Shown here one piece after another: positions 11,341 to 22,627 of a DNA stretch of 64,000 nt. Positions within the stretch are counted from its first letter, which is position 1, and every line of letters begins with the position of its first letter. The notes under the pieces are model-generated. The model searched no databases. It was not told where the DNA came from and worked only from the letters and a program-made list of their open reading frames with translations. The stretch spans positions 10,148,001 to 10,212,000 of the forward strand of contig NC_088356.1 of assembly GCF_036884655.1 (NCBI RefSeq). Reading direction: 5' to 3'. The stretch is from Musa acuminata AAA Group (Eukaryota; Streptophyta; Magnoliopsida; Zingiberales; Musaceae). The position numbers and the translations under genes were made by a program.

Positions 11341-13128
11341 GGTAGTGTCTAATTTGTTCCTTATCACCTAACTTAAGCTCCATGTAACACATGATAAACC
11401 AGCATTAACTCTTTCTTCCATTCATTGGTTTCCATGAATAGCTACAGAAGAACTGATGTCATTACACTCTATTCCTTTTCTATGGATCACCTCTATTCTT
11501 TTTTCTGTGTAATTCATCCCCCCTTTTCTTTTTTCTGTGTGCATGAATAGGCAAAATGACCTTTCGAACAAAATTCAAGTTTAGAGAGAGTCAAACGGCA
11601 TGCTTCTCTCATCCTTGATCAAGCATCAAAGATGAAAACAGCACATAGGAAATCAGAATGTTCAATGACATTAACCTGTCTAAACCATCTATTTATTGCA
11701 ACTTGCAGGGATATATTGTCTGGTTCGAATTACTTCACACAAGTTCAAGTAATTAAAACACAAAAGAGAAAGTATGCCACAGAAGCCATTTTCAAGCTCT
11801 TTTCGCTTCAAAATGTCCTCTTGACTGCGCAAACATCAGCGGATGGTCAGATCCGATTGCACCTATCTCAAAACGCACAGCACAAAATACGTGCCGGTTT
11901 CGCATTTCCACACACGGCTTCGCCGGTGAGAGGAACCGTATCTTTAAATAATCGAATGAAACCGAAACCCTGGTCAAAAAATTCTTGCGGATTCGGTGGC
12001 GACCGCAGGGAACGAATCCGGTCCCAGAAGTGGCCGAACAAAGCAATTCCCGGTCAAGAAACCCTAAGAAAAAGATCCCTAAAAACAATCAAGCAAACCA
12101 CAATAAAGAAGAAGAAAACATTCGCGCCGATCGCAATTACGCGTCGGTGATAGAAACATTCACGGTAAACTCGATGCCGAAATTAAGGGAAGAAACTAAA
12201 CATCGAAGACGGAACCAAACCGTGCCATCGGCGCAGCTACTCCCCCCCCCCCCCACCCCCACCCACTGCTGTTCTCCGGGAGAAGAAACGGGTGGAAGCG
12301 TGATGGGGGGAGGAATCAAAAAAACAAACACTTGGTCGGCATTCTTCTCCTTTGACTGCATCCGACGGTTCCAATTGACTGCGAACGACAACTTCCAACC
12401 GTTGGAGCGCATCACGTGCATTGCACGTGTCACGGCCTATTCTTATTACTTGCTGTTGGTGATTGAAAAAGAGATATTTTTCGTTAATTATAAATAGGAA
12501 TTCTTTAATCATAATAAACACTTAATAAAACATATATCCATCTAATGCTAAAACTTAATGATTAATGAGTCCTTTAATGTTAATTAATTGATCATTCAGT
12601 ATTTAATTAATGTGATGTTTTATTTTTGAGTAGGATAAGTAACATCCTTAATATATTAAGAAACATCATCTACTTCCCAATATATCTTCCTCTAAAATCT
12701 ATGAGTAACATTTTAATTTACATACTTAATATGTAATTTATACATTAGCACAATATGTATCTTATGTGCATTTTTTTCCTCGTCATGCTTCTATTTATTT
12801 TAGGAATTTTTATTTTTATTTGTGAGAAGGTGTATATATGTTTTTTTTTTTTGTATAAGTAAGCAAAATAAGTTATCTAATTTTTAAGTAAGCAAAATAA
12901 GTTATCTAATTTTTCATGTCTCTCAAAGTAAATCTCACTTTCTTTATAGTTTATATGGACTTTGTGTATGCTTACGAGAGTTAATTACATATTATCTTTT
13001 ATAATTAGTTATCTTTAGTATCATAGTCCTTATTCTTTCAAAAGTTATATTGAGATCCTTATTATTATGAAAATGAAACATTTAACTCTACTTCTCCTCA
13101 CACCGTGGGTTTTGCTAATGAAAATACC
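11341..13128. other. No recognisable gene; possible 5'-leader-like patch near 12.0-12.3 kb
   Basis: On the minus strand 11,990-12,250 contains 'cttagggtttcttgaccgg', typical of plant 5' leaders, and a poly-C run lies at 12241-12254 on the plus strand. No downstream coding exon could be assigned. 12480-13128 is AT-rich with nothing recognised apart from a short direct repeat of 'aagtaagcaaaataagttat' at about 12856-12910. Confidence 0.35.
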
Positions 13129-13132
13129 GCAC
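13129..13132. repeat. Left target-site duplication (gcac)
   Basis: The 4 bp 'gcac' directly before the left LTR are repeated at 17703-17706 directly after the right LTR. The fifth base does not match. Confidence 0.75.
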
Positions 13133-13580
13133 TGTCACGGACTTAGCTAGTTTTGCCTAAGTCGTGCGGCACCCTTGTGTGTTCGTCCGCAAAGGTCAGC
13201 CTCCCCGAAGCCCCCCTCATTGTCCCTTAGGACCACCAAAAGAGAGAACGGGTTAGAGAGAACACCTCAATCGGGATACACAAGCAAACATCTCCGAAAA
13301 ACACTTCATAGACAATGCAAATTACAAACAGACCTTACAAGCTCTGAACAGTGGCACAACAAAGGGAAAAATGGTCCATTACAGACCGAAAATCTCTCAC
13401 ATGTGTCCACATGACACAACCTTTATTTACAAGCCTAAAGAGGCCACCAACCCAACTAAAATGGGACTATTAAGCATTCGGCCGCCCCTCTACATGCTGT
13501 ACAAGGCATGAACATGTCAAAAGACACAGACATACATAAGCATTACATCAAACACCTTGTTTAAAAGTTTGTCCGTGACA
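13133..13580 (-). repeat. 3' LTR (element reads on the minus strand)
   Basis: This 448-bp copy begins TGTCACGG and ends CCGTGACA, with short inverted termini. It is collinear with the copy at 17255-17702, and by eye the two differ at about 14 positions, mostly transitions, which is about 97% identity. On the minus strand it contains an AATAAA motif. It is the 3' LTR because the polypurine tract adjoins it. Confidence 0.95.
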
Positions 13581-13592
13581 TTCTCCCCCACT
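13581..13592 (-). other. Polypurine tract
   Basis: On the minus strand 'agtgggggagaa' abuts the start of the 3' LTR, the position where plus-strand DNA synthesis is primed in LTR retrotransposons. Confidence 0.85.
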
Positions 13593-16500
13593 TACTCCTT
13601 CGACGTCCTTGTTGAAGCCTTTGTCGACACCGCAACTCCTCGCCTTTGCTGAGTCTTCAATCTTCTGCTCCAGCCACAATGTGCCTCTTGACTCCTTGCT
13701 GCTCTTCGCTACTGTTTTTGAGTAGTCGAACCTTTGATCCGCCATGCTGCTTCAACTCACCAATGACTCTGACTCTGGTGTGGGGTTGGCTGAGTTGTGT
13801 TGATCCTTGTTGATTCCTGCGGATCCCCCAAATGAAGGAAAATACCATCCTTACTGCGCTAGTCTCTCAAATTCCTCATGCTGCTTGAATTGGGTAGATG
13901 CTTGTTGGAGCTTTAACGAGCATCGTCTCGCAAACTTCTGAAGTTTTGGGTCCTTCCTCCACAACATTTGCTCATTGACTCTTCTTTCGCTTAGTTGTCA
14001 CATCCAAGTAGGTTCGCATCACTTCCGCTTTCGATTGGCATTTCATTGAGAAATGAAGCGGACAATCTACTCTCAGTAACACTGATCACCGTTGGTGAGG
14101 ATTTGACAACTATTGACTTCCATTATCTTCGAAGGGTCTTTGAACGTATGCAGAGCTCCTCTGCTGGATAGATAAGAGAATTGGGGTACTCGGTTTCGCC
14201 CATTCTCTTGAGAGTTGAGAAGGCAAAGGTTACTTGACTTCGCCCGCCTCCTCGAGGTTGTACTTCATGCATCGAGCTGGTTACTGGACTTCGCCTGCTC
14301 TTTGCTCACACTTCTGAAGCACTTGAAGTGTTTGCACTCCTTGCGTTGAGTTAGTTACTGTGATTCACCTTCTCAATGCCATCGAACTTCTGGAATGCAG
14401 GAAGTTTTCACCCCAACTTGGAGTAATTCTCTCATAGGTTTGGTCGCCTCGGGGATTGTACCGTCTTCTCCATCAACCCTGCCACCTACTCCACTGAGTA
14501 GCAAAGGTACAGCACCGCGTACTGTCTGCTTCGTTCCTTGGTCGTACACTCTTGCATGACCCGAAGTCCTTCACTTACAGCTATCTTGATGAGAAACTTG
14601 TTGACATCGGTCTTACGAAGTTTCTTGGCCTCTGCCCTTCAGCCTTGTCTCGGTACTTGGAGATTGCCTCTGCATGCTCCACCTCCTCGGCCCCTTTCAC
14701 GACCAAGCGCTCTCCCTCCATGAGAGCAAGGGATCAATGACTTTCATGGAAGTCCCGCCTCTGCGGTACCATGGCGCTGCCATGCCCATGGCCCTACTAT
14801 CCGTCGCCTCGCATTCTGCATCCCTTTTCTTCACGATCAGTAGATATGTCTTCGTGGCACTCCTCTGAGTCCACCTCCATTCTAACTGATGCTTGATTTT
14901 GGGTAGCTAAGTCCCTCTGGACTCGTCGTCGCTTCCTCGCCCCTTTCGACCCCCTGCTTCAACACCTCTGTGTTCTCCAAGCAGTCCGTTTGGTCGATGG
15001 AAAGACAGACTGCAACTCCCATGCATGGCCTCAGCCATCACGTTGTAGGGTTTGCACCGATTCTGTTCTCCTTAGCTTCCTTGGTAGCAACGTTCGCTTA
15101 CTCGGCCTTGTCCTCTGACTTACCGGGCTCCCTTAAGCAAATATGAGCTCTGGAGCAGTCCAACTCTCCAGCTGCTTCGATCATACCTCTGCATGATCAA
15201 GTTCCTCCCATGGAACTCACTGGTACTTGCATTCGAACTTTTACCTTGGTGGAACCCAGCCCCCATATGCTGATGACCAAGGTTTTCATCCGATGCAAAA
15301 TTCGATGCACGCACGGAAGACCCGCCTCTGCGGTACCATGGCCTTCACTCCTTGAATCCATAGCCCTTCTTGCCGTCGTGTTGTTCACCGAAGTGGAGCT
15401 CCCAGTAGCTCCCGATCATACCTCCATATGATCTAGTCCCTCCCGGGACTAAGTCGTGTGTATCGCATTGCCACGAACTGTTCCACCACGATCCGCTGCA
15501 CCATGTCACCTCCTGGTGACATCTCCATTGCATTCTGATCCTTGTGGAATAAACTCGAATTATGAACCCTCCATGTGTGGCCTCTGCCAATACATCGCAG
15601 GGTCTCCTCCACCTTCGATTTTGTTTGCTCCTTTGGCAATCGACCTTCATCCACCCACTCTTGGGTCACACCTAGATGAAACACTGCTCTAGGACAGTCC
15701 GTCGCCTAGTAGCTCCCGAATTCCACCGACTTCACTGTAATTTGTGCACCATTGTCTGGATCCTGGGCCTCTGCCCCTACCAGCACAATCTCCACTGCGC
15801 ACCGCTTCCTTCATAGCAACTCGAATAGCAACACTGTGGCATATTCTTCAAGAGTACCCGCCTCTGCGTCCTCTTGCCCCATGCTAAGACCTTCTGTACC
15901 CAACTTCGCCTCCGCAAATTGAGTTGCCTTAGTTCCTCCATCAAATGCTTCTCCGAGATAAGGTGCATATGCCCCGAAGCTCCATTCGTCTTTAGCACCA
16001 TGCAAGATGAGTCCGCTCCATCAGAATGAAGGACCCATGGAACAACATGATCCTACTCTTGCCTCTGCAAGAGTTCATGTCCTTGACCTCTGTCTAAGGA
16101 AAGCACTGTGCCTCTGCTCCACGTTCCAACTTCTGTGCTGGCTCCCTTCATGCGGCTTGGGTACTTCGCCAAGTTACACCCAAGTTGCTCCGCTCCTCGT
16201 TTTTGCATTGAGTCGATGGTGGCCCTCGCGCCCACCATTCCACGGGTCAGCCCTCCCTTGAGTCCGATCTCCACATCGACTCCAAGTGTGCCTTCATTTA
16301 AGTTGCTTTGGGTCGCTCCCCCACTTGATCTCGCAATGCATCCACCAATGCATTCTCTCAAGCGAGATCATGCGACGATTCCTCGTCGCTTGCTCAATCC
16401 ATCGAGCTTCGTGGAGTTGTTGTTTGTTGAGGTACTCCTCCTTAACATGTGAGGTCCGTTTCACATGATTCTCCCTCTGGAGAGCCGGGACTTATCCCTC

Positions 16501-17240
16501 CTGGATAATTATCCCGTTGGAGCAACATCTCTCTTCGTTTGGGAGACCACCATCCCCTTGGACTACTCCGATCTGCTGAACAAACTATGCATTGTTCTGC
16601 CTCCTGCAAACGCACTTGCTAGATTGCGACTCCCCGTCAATACAGCCCCCGCTGCACCCCTCAAGGCCTAGCAACATGCTAAACTCGTTGCGCACTTCAA
16701 CCTCCTACGGACGTATCCTTCACATGCCGAAGAGAAAGTTTCAATGCTCCATGGCACCGAGTTTCGGTCGCCTTGGGATGGCCACGAACATTCCATCGTC
16801 CGCATACAATCCCATGCATGAGTACCAAATTCTTCGAGTTAGCAATTCCCCTCACCTCTGTGAGCTTTGCAGAACTCTTTTGGTCGTTGAGCAACTCATT
16901 CCACCTTGAATGGTCTCATCCTTTACCAAGCGCCTCGCTTGCCTTGAGCACCATCAAGTATGGTTGTCAACGTTGAGCCGTAGCTCAAACTCAGTCATCC
17001 CAACCTTTGTGCGCTCCACATTCTTCCAAGCTTGCCTGTTCTCGTGGTGCCTCTTGCGCGAAGGGTTGGCCATTCCTCTGAATGCCAATGTCAGATGCTC
17101 GCTCCTCTGAGCGACTCCTTTTCCCTACATCTCCATGCCCGTTTTCCCCCAAACGGTCGCGTGTGTGCTGATTGCCCTCAACGCAGCCCCGCTAGGTCCC
17201 CCACATTTGCATGCTAAGTGTTTCTATGAGTGCTTGTCCC

Positions 17241-17252
17241 GCTCTGATACCA
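17241..17252 (-). other. Primer-binding site (initiator Met-tRNA type)
   Basis: On the minus strand the sequence is tggtatcagagc, the classic plant LTR-retrotransposon site complementary to the 3' end of initiator Met-tRNA. It starts two bases after the 5' LTR. It fixes the orientation of the element. Confidence 0.95.
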
Positions 17253-17254
17253 TC

Positions 17255-17702
17255 TGTCGCGGACTTAGCTGGTTTTGCCTAAGTCGTGCGACACCCTTGC
17301 GTGTCCGTCCGCAAAGGTCAGCCTCCCCGAAGCCCCCCCCATTGTCCCTTAGGACCACCAAAAGAGAGAACGGATTAGAGAGAACACCTCAATCGGGATA
17401 CACAAGCAAACATATCCGAAAAACACTTCATAGACAATGCAAATTACAAACAGACCTTACAAGCTCTGAACAGTGGCACAACAAAGGGAAAAATGGTCCA
17501 TTACAGACCGAAAATCTCTCACATGTGTCCACATGACACAACCTTTATTTACAAGCCTAAAGAGGTCACCAACCTAACTAAAATGGGACTATTAAGCCTT
17601 CGGCCGCCCCTCTACATGTTGTACAAGGCATGAACATGCCAAAAGACACGGACATACATAAGCATTACATCAAACACCTTGTTTAAAAGTTTGTCCGTGA
17701 CA
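17255..17702 (-). repeat. 5' LTR (element reads on the minus strand)
   Basis: A 448-bp partner of the copy at 13133-13580, ending CCGTGACA. The primer-binding site adjoins its lower-coordinate end. Its left terminus reads TGTCGCGG, one transition away from the other copy. Confidence 0.95.
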
Positions 17703-17966
17703 GCACGTACTCAGTGGCAAATTAAAGTGAGGCAGAACCAACATATGTTCAGTGATAAACTTTACAGTATTTTTTTTTATAAAGTCAACGGGCGTGAGAA
17801 AAAAATAGGATTAAATGTTTTACTTTGATAAGCATAGAGATCTTAACGTAACTTTTGAAAATATAGGAACCAGGATGTTAAAGATAGCTAATTACATGGA
17901 GTAATATGTAATTAACCCGTTTAATTGATTTGATAGAGATTTTGATGAAATTAATAAATTAAATTA

Positions 17967-18014
<48 letters not shown>

Positions 18015-18813
18015 TTCCAATTTAGGTTAGTTTTGGTGAATTCTCACATTCTATTTCGTATTAACAATCCTCATTTTACAATTGCCAATCCGTATAAAAA
18101 TTATTTTTTATTATTTATGATCCTCTAAATATCAATTATTTTTTTCTCACAATCTTTTATTTTATTTGTTAGAATCTTAACCATATCAATATCACTTGTC
18201 ATTCGATATCGCTAGCGATTAATAAAAGAAGAGAAAAAAATGAAAAATAACGAGGATATTTATATTCATCGTAAAAGTGTATCCGATGAATATTAAAAAA
18301 ATTATAAAAATCTTGTATATTAATAAAAAAGGATGAAAAAAAAAGGAGTAAATCGTTTGGTCATCCAGCAATCCATCTCGAACATTTTATAAAAGTTGAA
18401 GTCATGTAAATAAACTTTTTTTTTTTTTTTGTTTCAACTATATTATCGAAGCTGTTATGTTGAATAGGAATATGAAATGCAATAGTGTGCTAATTTATGA
18501 CAAACTTAACTTGGTTGGTGCAACGTCAAGCCTTTAGTGAAAGCGACTTATAGAGACATAGTTAGGATGTGAATGAGGAGGCGTCGATGACAAGCAAGCA
18601 GTGCCATGCACAGGACTGTGTGTCCCACTTCCGACTCTCCACGTTTGTCTCGATTTGTTCTTCCGTTTCCGACGTTATCACTCAATTAATCTGTTATTCG
18701 AACTTATATATCATTCAATTTATTTCTATAAATATTATACTGTAATCATATCGATATCACATATATTAACTTTTAAGCTCACCTTAATAATAAATAATTT
18801 CATGCGCTTAAAT

Positions 18814-18859
<46 letters not shown>

Positions 18860-19683
18860 CCATGAAGCAAAAGTGGGTGGGAGAAGCACTTCTAAGGGTA
18901 CGGAAGCACAGAAGAGGATTGTACTGCATGCCACATGGGTTGTGGGCAACGTAGAGAGGTCGGCGTCATGGCCACGAGAACCACACTGTCGACGACGGAC
19001 CAACTGCTGCATGCGGCCATGCTCTTGTTGGACCAGGTGAAGGAACGGGACGTGCTTGTGCTCTTTGCTCATGGAGCAGAGCAGATTAGATTCTTGTTCC
19101 CGTTAATTTGCGTAGTTAGTGGAAGGACGCGGTCATGGAGAAGAAGAGGAGGGGCTTCGGCGGTTGTGGCTTGATGATTGGCAGGCAGAACAACCGGTGC
19201 AAGGGGGTTCGTCTGCGGTCACGGCGGTGGGGACTCGGTCGTCGCGGAAACCATGGGGAGAGGCCCTCTGCGGTGCTACAGCAGGGAAAGCGACGGGTGT
19301 GAGAGTGCCGCTGCATCCGCTTCCCTCGAAACGTCTCTAGGAGGCATCATTACTTCCTCCTCGCGCTCTTACCTAATTGCCTGCTATTCTGTATCGTGGT
19401 TGACCGAGTGGCATCTACAGTGAAAGTTCATCATCGATCATCGATCTTTAACCCCGGTTTCATGTCTGTCCATGTGATCGGAGAAGAAGAGGATGCTTCT
19501 TCTGAAAGGAATCAATCACCAACCGTTGGGCATGTGAATGTTGAGGAAAAATTGCCTGTTTCTGCCTCCAACTCCTCGTTACGTCTTTTGATTTGTCAAC
19601 ATTACTTACAACTGCCGTTCGACCTCCTCAATAATTCATTTCTTCTTGGAGTTGGGGAGGGACCTCCTCCTCATCACTCCTCC
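17703..19683. other. Intergenic, two (TA)n runs, no confident gene
   Basis: The target duplication gcac is at 17703-17706. (TA)n microsatellites lie at about 17968-18012 and 18819-18856. GC-richer DNA at 18935-19340 has open frames (for example from 18935 and 19119), but none matches a known family and none has clear splice sites. It is treated as the upstream region of the XTH gene. Confidence 0.45.
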
Positions 19684-19692
19684 TATATATAC
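19684..19692 (+). promoter_or_regulatory. TATA box of the XTH gene
   Basis: 'tatatatac' lies about 70 bp upstream of the ATG at 19754, which would leave a short 5' leader of about 40 nt. Confidence 0.6.
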
Positions 19693-19753
19693 CATATGCA
19701 ATCCCATGTCCTCCCTCCACCCAACCAACCCTTGCTTGTGTGCTCCATTACGC

Positions 19754-20842
19754 ATGGCTTCTCTCGTTGCCTTCCTTCTCCTCCTCATTTTGCGCACTGC
19801 AATTTCCCAGCCCTCTCCGGGATTCCACCCGGGTTCTTCTCTGAGTCCAGTAAGATTCTACCAAGGTTACGGCAACCTTTGGGGTCCTCAGCATCAATCC
19901 GTCTCCCAAGATCAATACACTGCCACCATTTGGCTTGATAGCAGCTCAGGTCTGTTGTTCCTCCTCTCCGACTTGGACTTCCTCTCTCTCTCTCTCTGAA
20001 TCCTAGACACCTTCATGTGGATGTAGGAAGTGGATTCAAGTCGAACACCGCATACCGAAACGGCTACTTTGGTGCTTCCATCAAGCTTCAAAGCGGCTAC
20101 ACTGCCGGCGTCAACACGGCATTTTATGTCAGTCATCCTTCTTGTTGTTGTTGTTGCATCTCTAGTCTCTGCTAATTGTGGATCATTCTGCTTGCAGCTC
20201 TCGAACAATCAAGCTTATCCCGGGTTCCACGACGAGGTGGACATCGAATTCTTAGGGAACATAGCTGGAAGGCCATACACATTGCAGACGAACGTGTACG
20301 TTAGGGGCAGTGGTGATGGTAGGATCATCGGCAGGGAGATGCGGTTCCACCTCTGGTTCGATCCCACCGCCGACTTCCACCACTACGGCATACTTTGGAA
20401 TCCCGACGAGATCATGTGAGTGCGATTGCATTAACCACAACAGTCGCAAACTGGACTGCCTTCGATGGATCTTGTGTCTCTCAGATTCTTCGTCGACGAC
20501 GTGCCGGTACGGCGGTACGCGCGGAAGACGGAGGCGACGTTCCCCGACCGGCCCATGTGGATGTACGGCTCCATCTGGGACGCGTCGTCGTGGGCGACGG
20601 ACAACGGCAGGTACAGAGCCGACTACCGCTACCAGCCCTTCGTCGCGGAGTTCACCGGGTTCAAGCTCGGGGGGTGCACGGCTTCGGGGCCACCGAGCTG
20701 CCGTCCGGTGCCGTCGTCGCCCTCGGGCGGCGGGCTCAGCCCCGAGCAGTACGCGGCGATGCAGTGGGTGCAGAGCAACCACATGGTGTACGACTACTGC
20801 CAGGATTCCACCAGGGACCATTCTCTCACTCCCGAGTGCTGA
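19754..20842 (+). CDS. Xyloglucan endotransglucosylase/hydrolase, group III-A (XTH31/32 type)
   Basis: Four exons (19754-19949, 20027-20127, 20198-20415, 20485-20842) join in frame to 290 aa, the usual XTH length. A signal peptide spans residues 1 to about 19, so the enzyme is secreted to the cell wall. The GH16 catalytic motif [10 protein letters not shown] is at 110-119, with nucleophile E112 and acid/base E116. '[17 protein letters not shown]' and '[10 protein letters not shown]' follow. The C-terminal XTH domain has paired cysteines and ends DHSLTPEC. The DEVDIEFLG form and the '[15 protein letters not shown]' loop are typical of XTH31/XTH32, the group III-A enzymes. Members of that clade have been shown to hydrolyse xyloglucan rather than only re-join it, so hydrolase (XEH) activity is inferred. 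Exon 4 is strongly GC-rich. Confidence 0.95.
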
Positions 20843-21221
20843 TCTCTATCTGCTGCCACTCGTAAGGGGGGATGATATATGATGAGCCGCCCTTCTACTC
20901 GTAGTTGAGGCGTGTGCGGGCGTTCGGAGTCGTCCATATATTGCGTTATTTTGATGCGTTTCCTGATCCGATCCGTCTAAAGTGAACATGATTTGAGTTC
21001 GATTAGCATCAATCGGGAACCTGATTTGGTTCGATCAAATCGAGCCATGCGCTTATTCTTAATCGAACATTTTGGATATTGCTGATATCATAAAAGCACA
21101 CGTCGCAAGCAACTTAACGATCCTAACACAAATAAAACCAGCTTCTTTCTTATTAAGACGATCGCACGGACGGGGCATCGACTCGGACCAAAGCGAAGAC
21201 ATCGTCGTGGTATATCATCTC
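20843..21221. other. Intergenic space between convergent genes
   Basis: This 380-bp stretch must hold the 3' ends of the XTH gene (+) and the Ole e 1-like gene (-). Nothing else is recognised. Confidence 0.6.
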
Positions 21222-21947
21222 TCAGTCTTCATCGTCCTCATGCGGCGAAGTCTCCGGCTCCTCGCACGACGGCGACGTGAAGTAGAAAGGCCCCACGGTG
21301 TACTTGAGCATGCCGCGGTGCACGACGGAGGGGTGGTGGGGCCTCACCCCGCACTTGCCGCCGCCGAAGTCGGTCATGACGTTGCAGGTGGGATCGGGCG
21401 ACGACACCAGCCTCACGGTGCAGTCCTCCGGCCGGACCGCCTTCCCGTACACGAACTTGCTCACCACTAGATCGAACTCGCCCTTGTCGTCGGTGGTGTC
21501 GCTCGTGTGGCACACCGCTCGCCGGCGCGAGTCCAGGCATGTCACCGCGACCTTCGCACCTGCATGGCCACCAATGAGAGAGAGAGAGAGAGAGAGAGAG
21601 AGGGGAGTGTGTGTGTGCGCTGATCCAAACTTCTTGACGATAAGAGGGATGCAGTCACAGTCATCAGACTGTTACTGCCAGGGGAAAAGGTTTTCCGTCA
21701 TCGATCTACAACCGTCACGCGTGTAGCATTAAAAGGCTGATAGGGAAGAGAAGGTGCGTAGGAACGTACCTTTGACGGGTTTACCCTTCGTCCACTCGTT
21801 CCATCCCTTGGAGCAGTCCTGGCACAGCACCTTGCCATCGTAGTGTACGACCTTCACGTCGTCATGACCACGCCGGGCTTCCACCGCGCCCAACATCAAC
21901 AAGGCTGCTGCAGCTACAATCACCGCCACAACCCACCCCTTCTCCAT
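21222..21947 (-). CDS. Pollen Ole e 1 / extensin-like secreted protein
   Basis: Two exons on the minus strand, 21770-21947 and 21222-21559, join with good splice sites to 171 aa. Residues 1-24 form a signal peptide. The mature protein opens with 'VVHYDGKVLCQDC' (cysteines 42 and 45), the typical start of the Ole e 1 fold, and continues 'VAVTCLD', 'TTDDKGEFDLVV', 'CTVRLVSSPDPTCN'. The tail is acidic (EDDED). Ole e 1-like proteins are cell-wall or apoplastic proteins with a conserved beta-rich, disulphide-linked domain. Their biochemical role is mostly unknown. The coding sequence is GC-rich. The intron carries a (GA)n microsatellite. It is convergent with the XTH gene. Confidence 0.9.
21577..21602. 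repeat. (GA)n microsatellite
   Basis: About 13 GA units followed by a short (gt)n run, inside the intron of the Ole e 1-like gene. Confidence 0.95.
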
Positions 21948-22627
21948 CTCTCTTTGATATCTCTTCTCTTCTGCGGATCGTGCCTCTTCCCTTCACCTTT
22001 CCGTAACCCTGTTCTCGAGTTCTTGCCTCGAACCTCTGAATTTTAATGAAACGAAGAGCGAGCATAGCCGGGGAAGTGAACGTGAGGCCGACTACTGTCG
22101 ACGTGAATGCCAATGTAGAGTTCATGGAGACCAAAAATTCCATGAAGGAGAAACCATATGAAGGCTTGTCACGACTCGGTCACCCACTTCCCCCTCTTTC
22201 AACTCATCCACTCACCTATTTCAATGTCAAACCCGTATCTGCTTCCCGACTGACGTGCACGTCTCTCCAAAGTGGACAATGCCCTGCTCAAAATGCTTAC
22301 CCTTACCTTCATCCAACACTTGGATGTCCAACATGTTAGCATGTAGAGTTTAAGTTATGCTTGATGGTTTTGTTATTAAGATAGGATAGACTCGACTCGG
22401 TCCATAAACATGGAGAGCAAAAGAATAAATATCCTTTTTCCAAAGACCAGACCAATGGATGACGAGAGCATGTGGATCGACACTGACAACATAAAGTGGA
22501 GGATTACATTTATTATTAACTTAACATAACGTACTATCGGATCATCACCTGATATGTACATTGGTGACACTGAAGGTTGACACCCTTACTCCATAATACT
22601 CTTTGAACCATCACGTAGAACTCGTTT
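21948..22627. other. Intergenic; upstream of the Ole e 1-like gene, downstream of SEX4
   Basis: No gene or repeat recognised. The right end must hold the 3' UTR of the SEX4 gene. Confidence 0.5.

Larger units (their letters stand above)
13133..17702 (-). mobile_element. Non-autonomous LTR retrotransposon, 4.57 kb
   Basis: The element is bounded by 448-bp LTRs, a GCAC target duplication, a primer-binding site matching initiator methionine tRNA next to the 5' LTR (17241-17252), and a polypurine tract next to the 3' LTR. The 3.67-kb interior contains no recognisable gag zinc knuckle, protease, reverse transcriptase, RNase H or integrase in any frame. It consists of GC-moderate sequence with many short broken frames and internal repetition; for example 'gcctctgcggtaccatgg' occurs near 14757 and 15325, and related 'catacctc..atgatc' modules recur. 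This fits a large retrotransposon derivative (LARD) moved by another element's enzymes. LTR divergence near 3% points to an insertion of perhaps one or a few million years, depending on the rate assumed. Confidence 0.9.

Noticed and set aside
13133..17702. Two unrelated repeats flanking host genes
   Set aside because: The primer-binding site, polypurine tract, matching termini and the gcac duplication show that the two 448-bp copies are LTRs of one element.
20252..20821. Long minus-strand open frame across the XTH gene
   Set aside because: Antisense shadow of the GC-rich XTH exons; composition is Arg/His/Val-rich with no domain.
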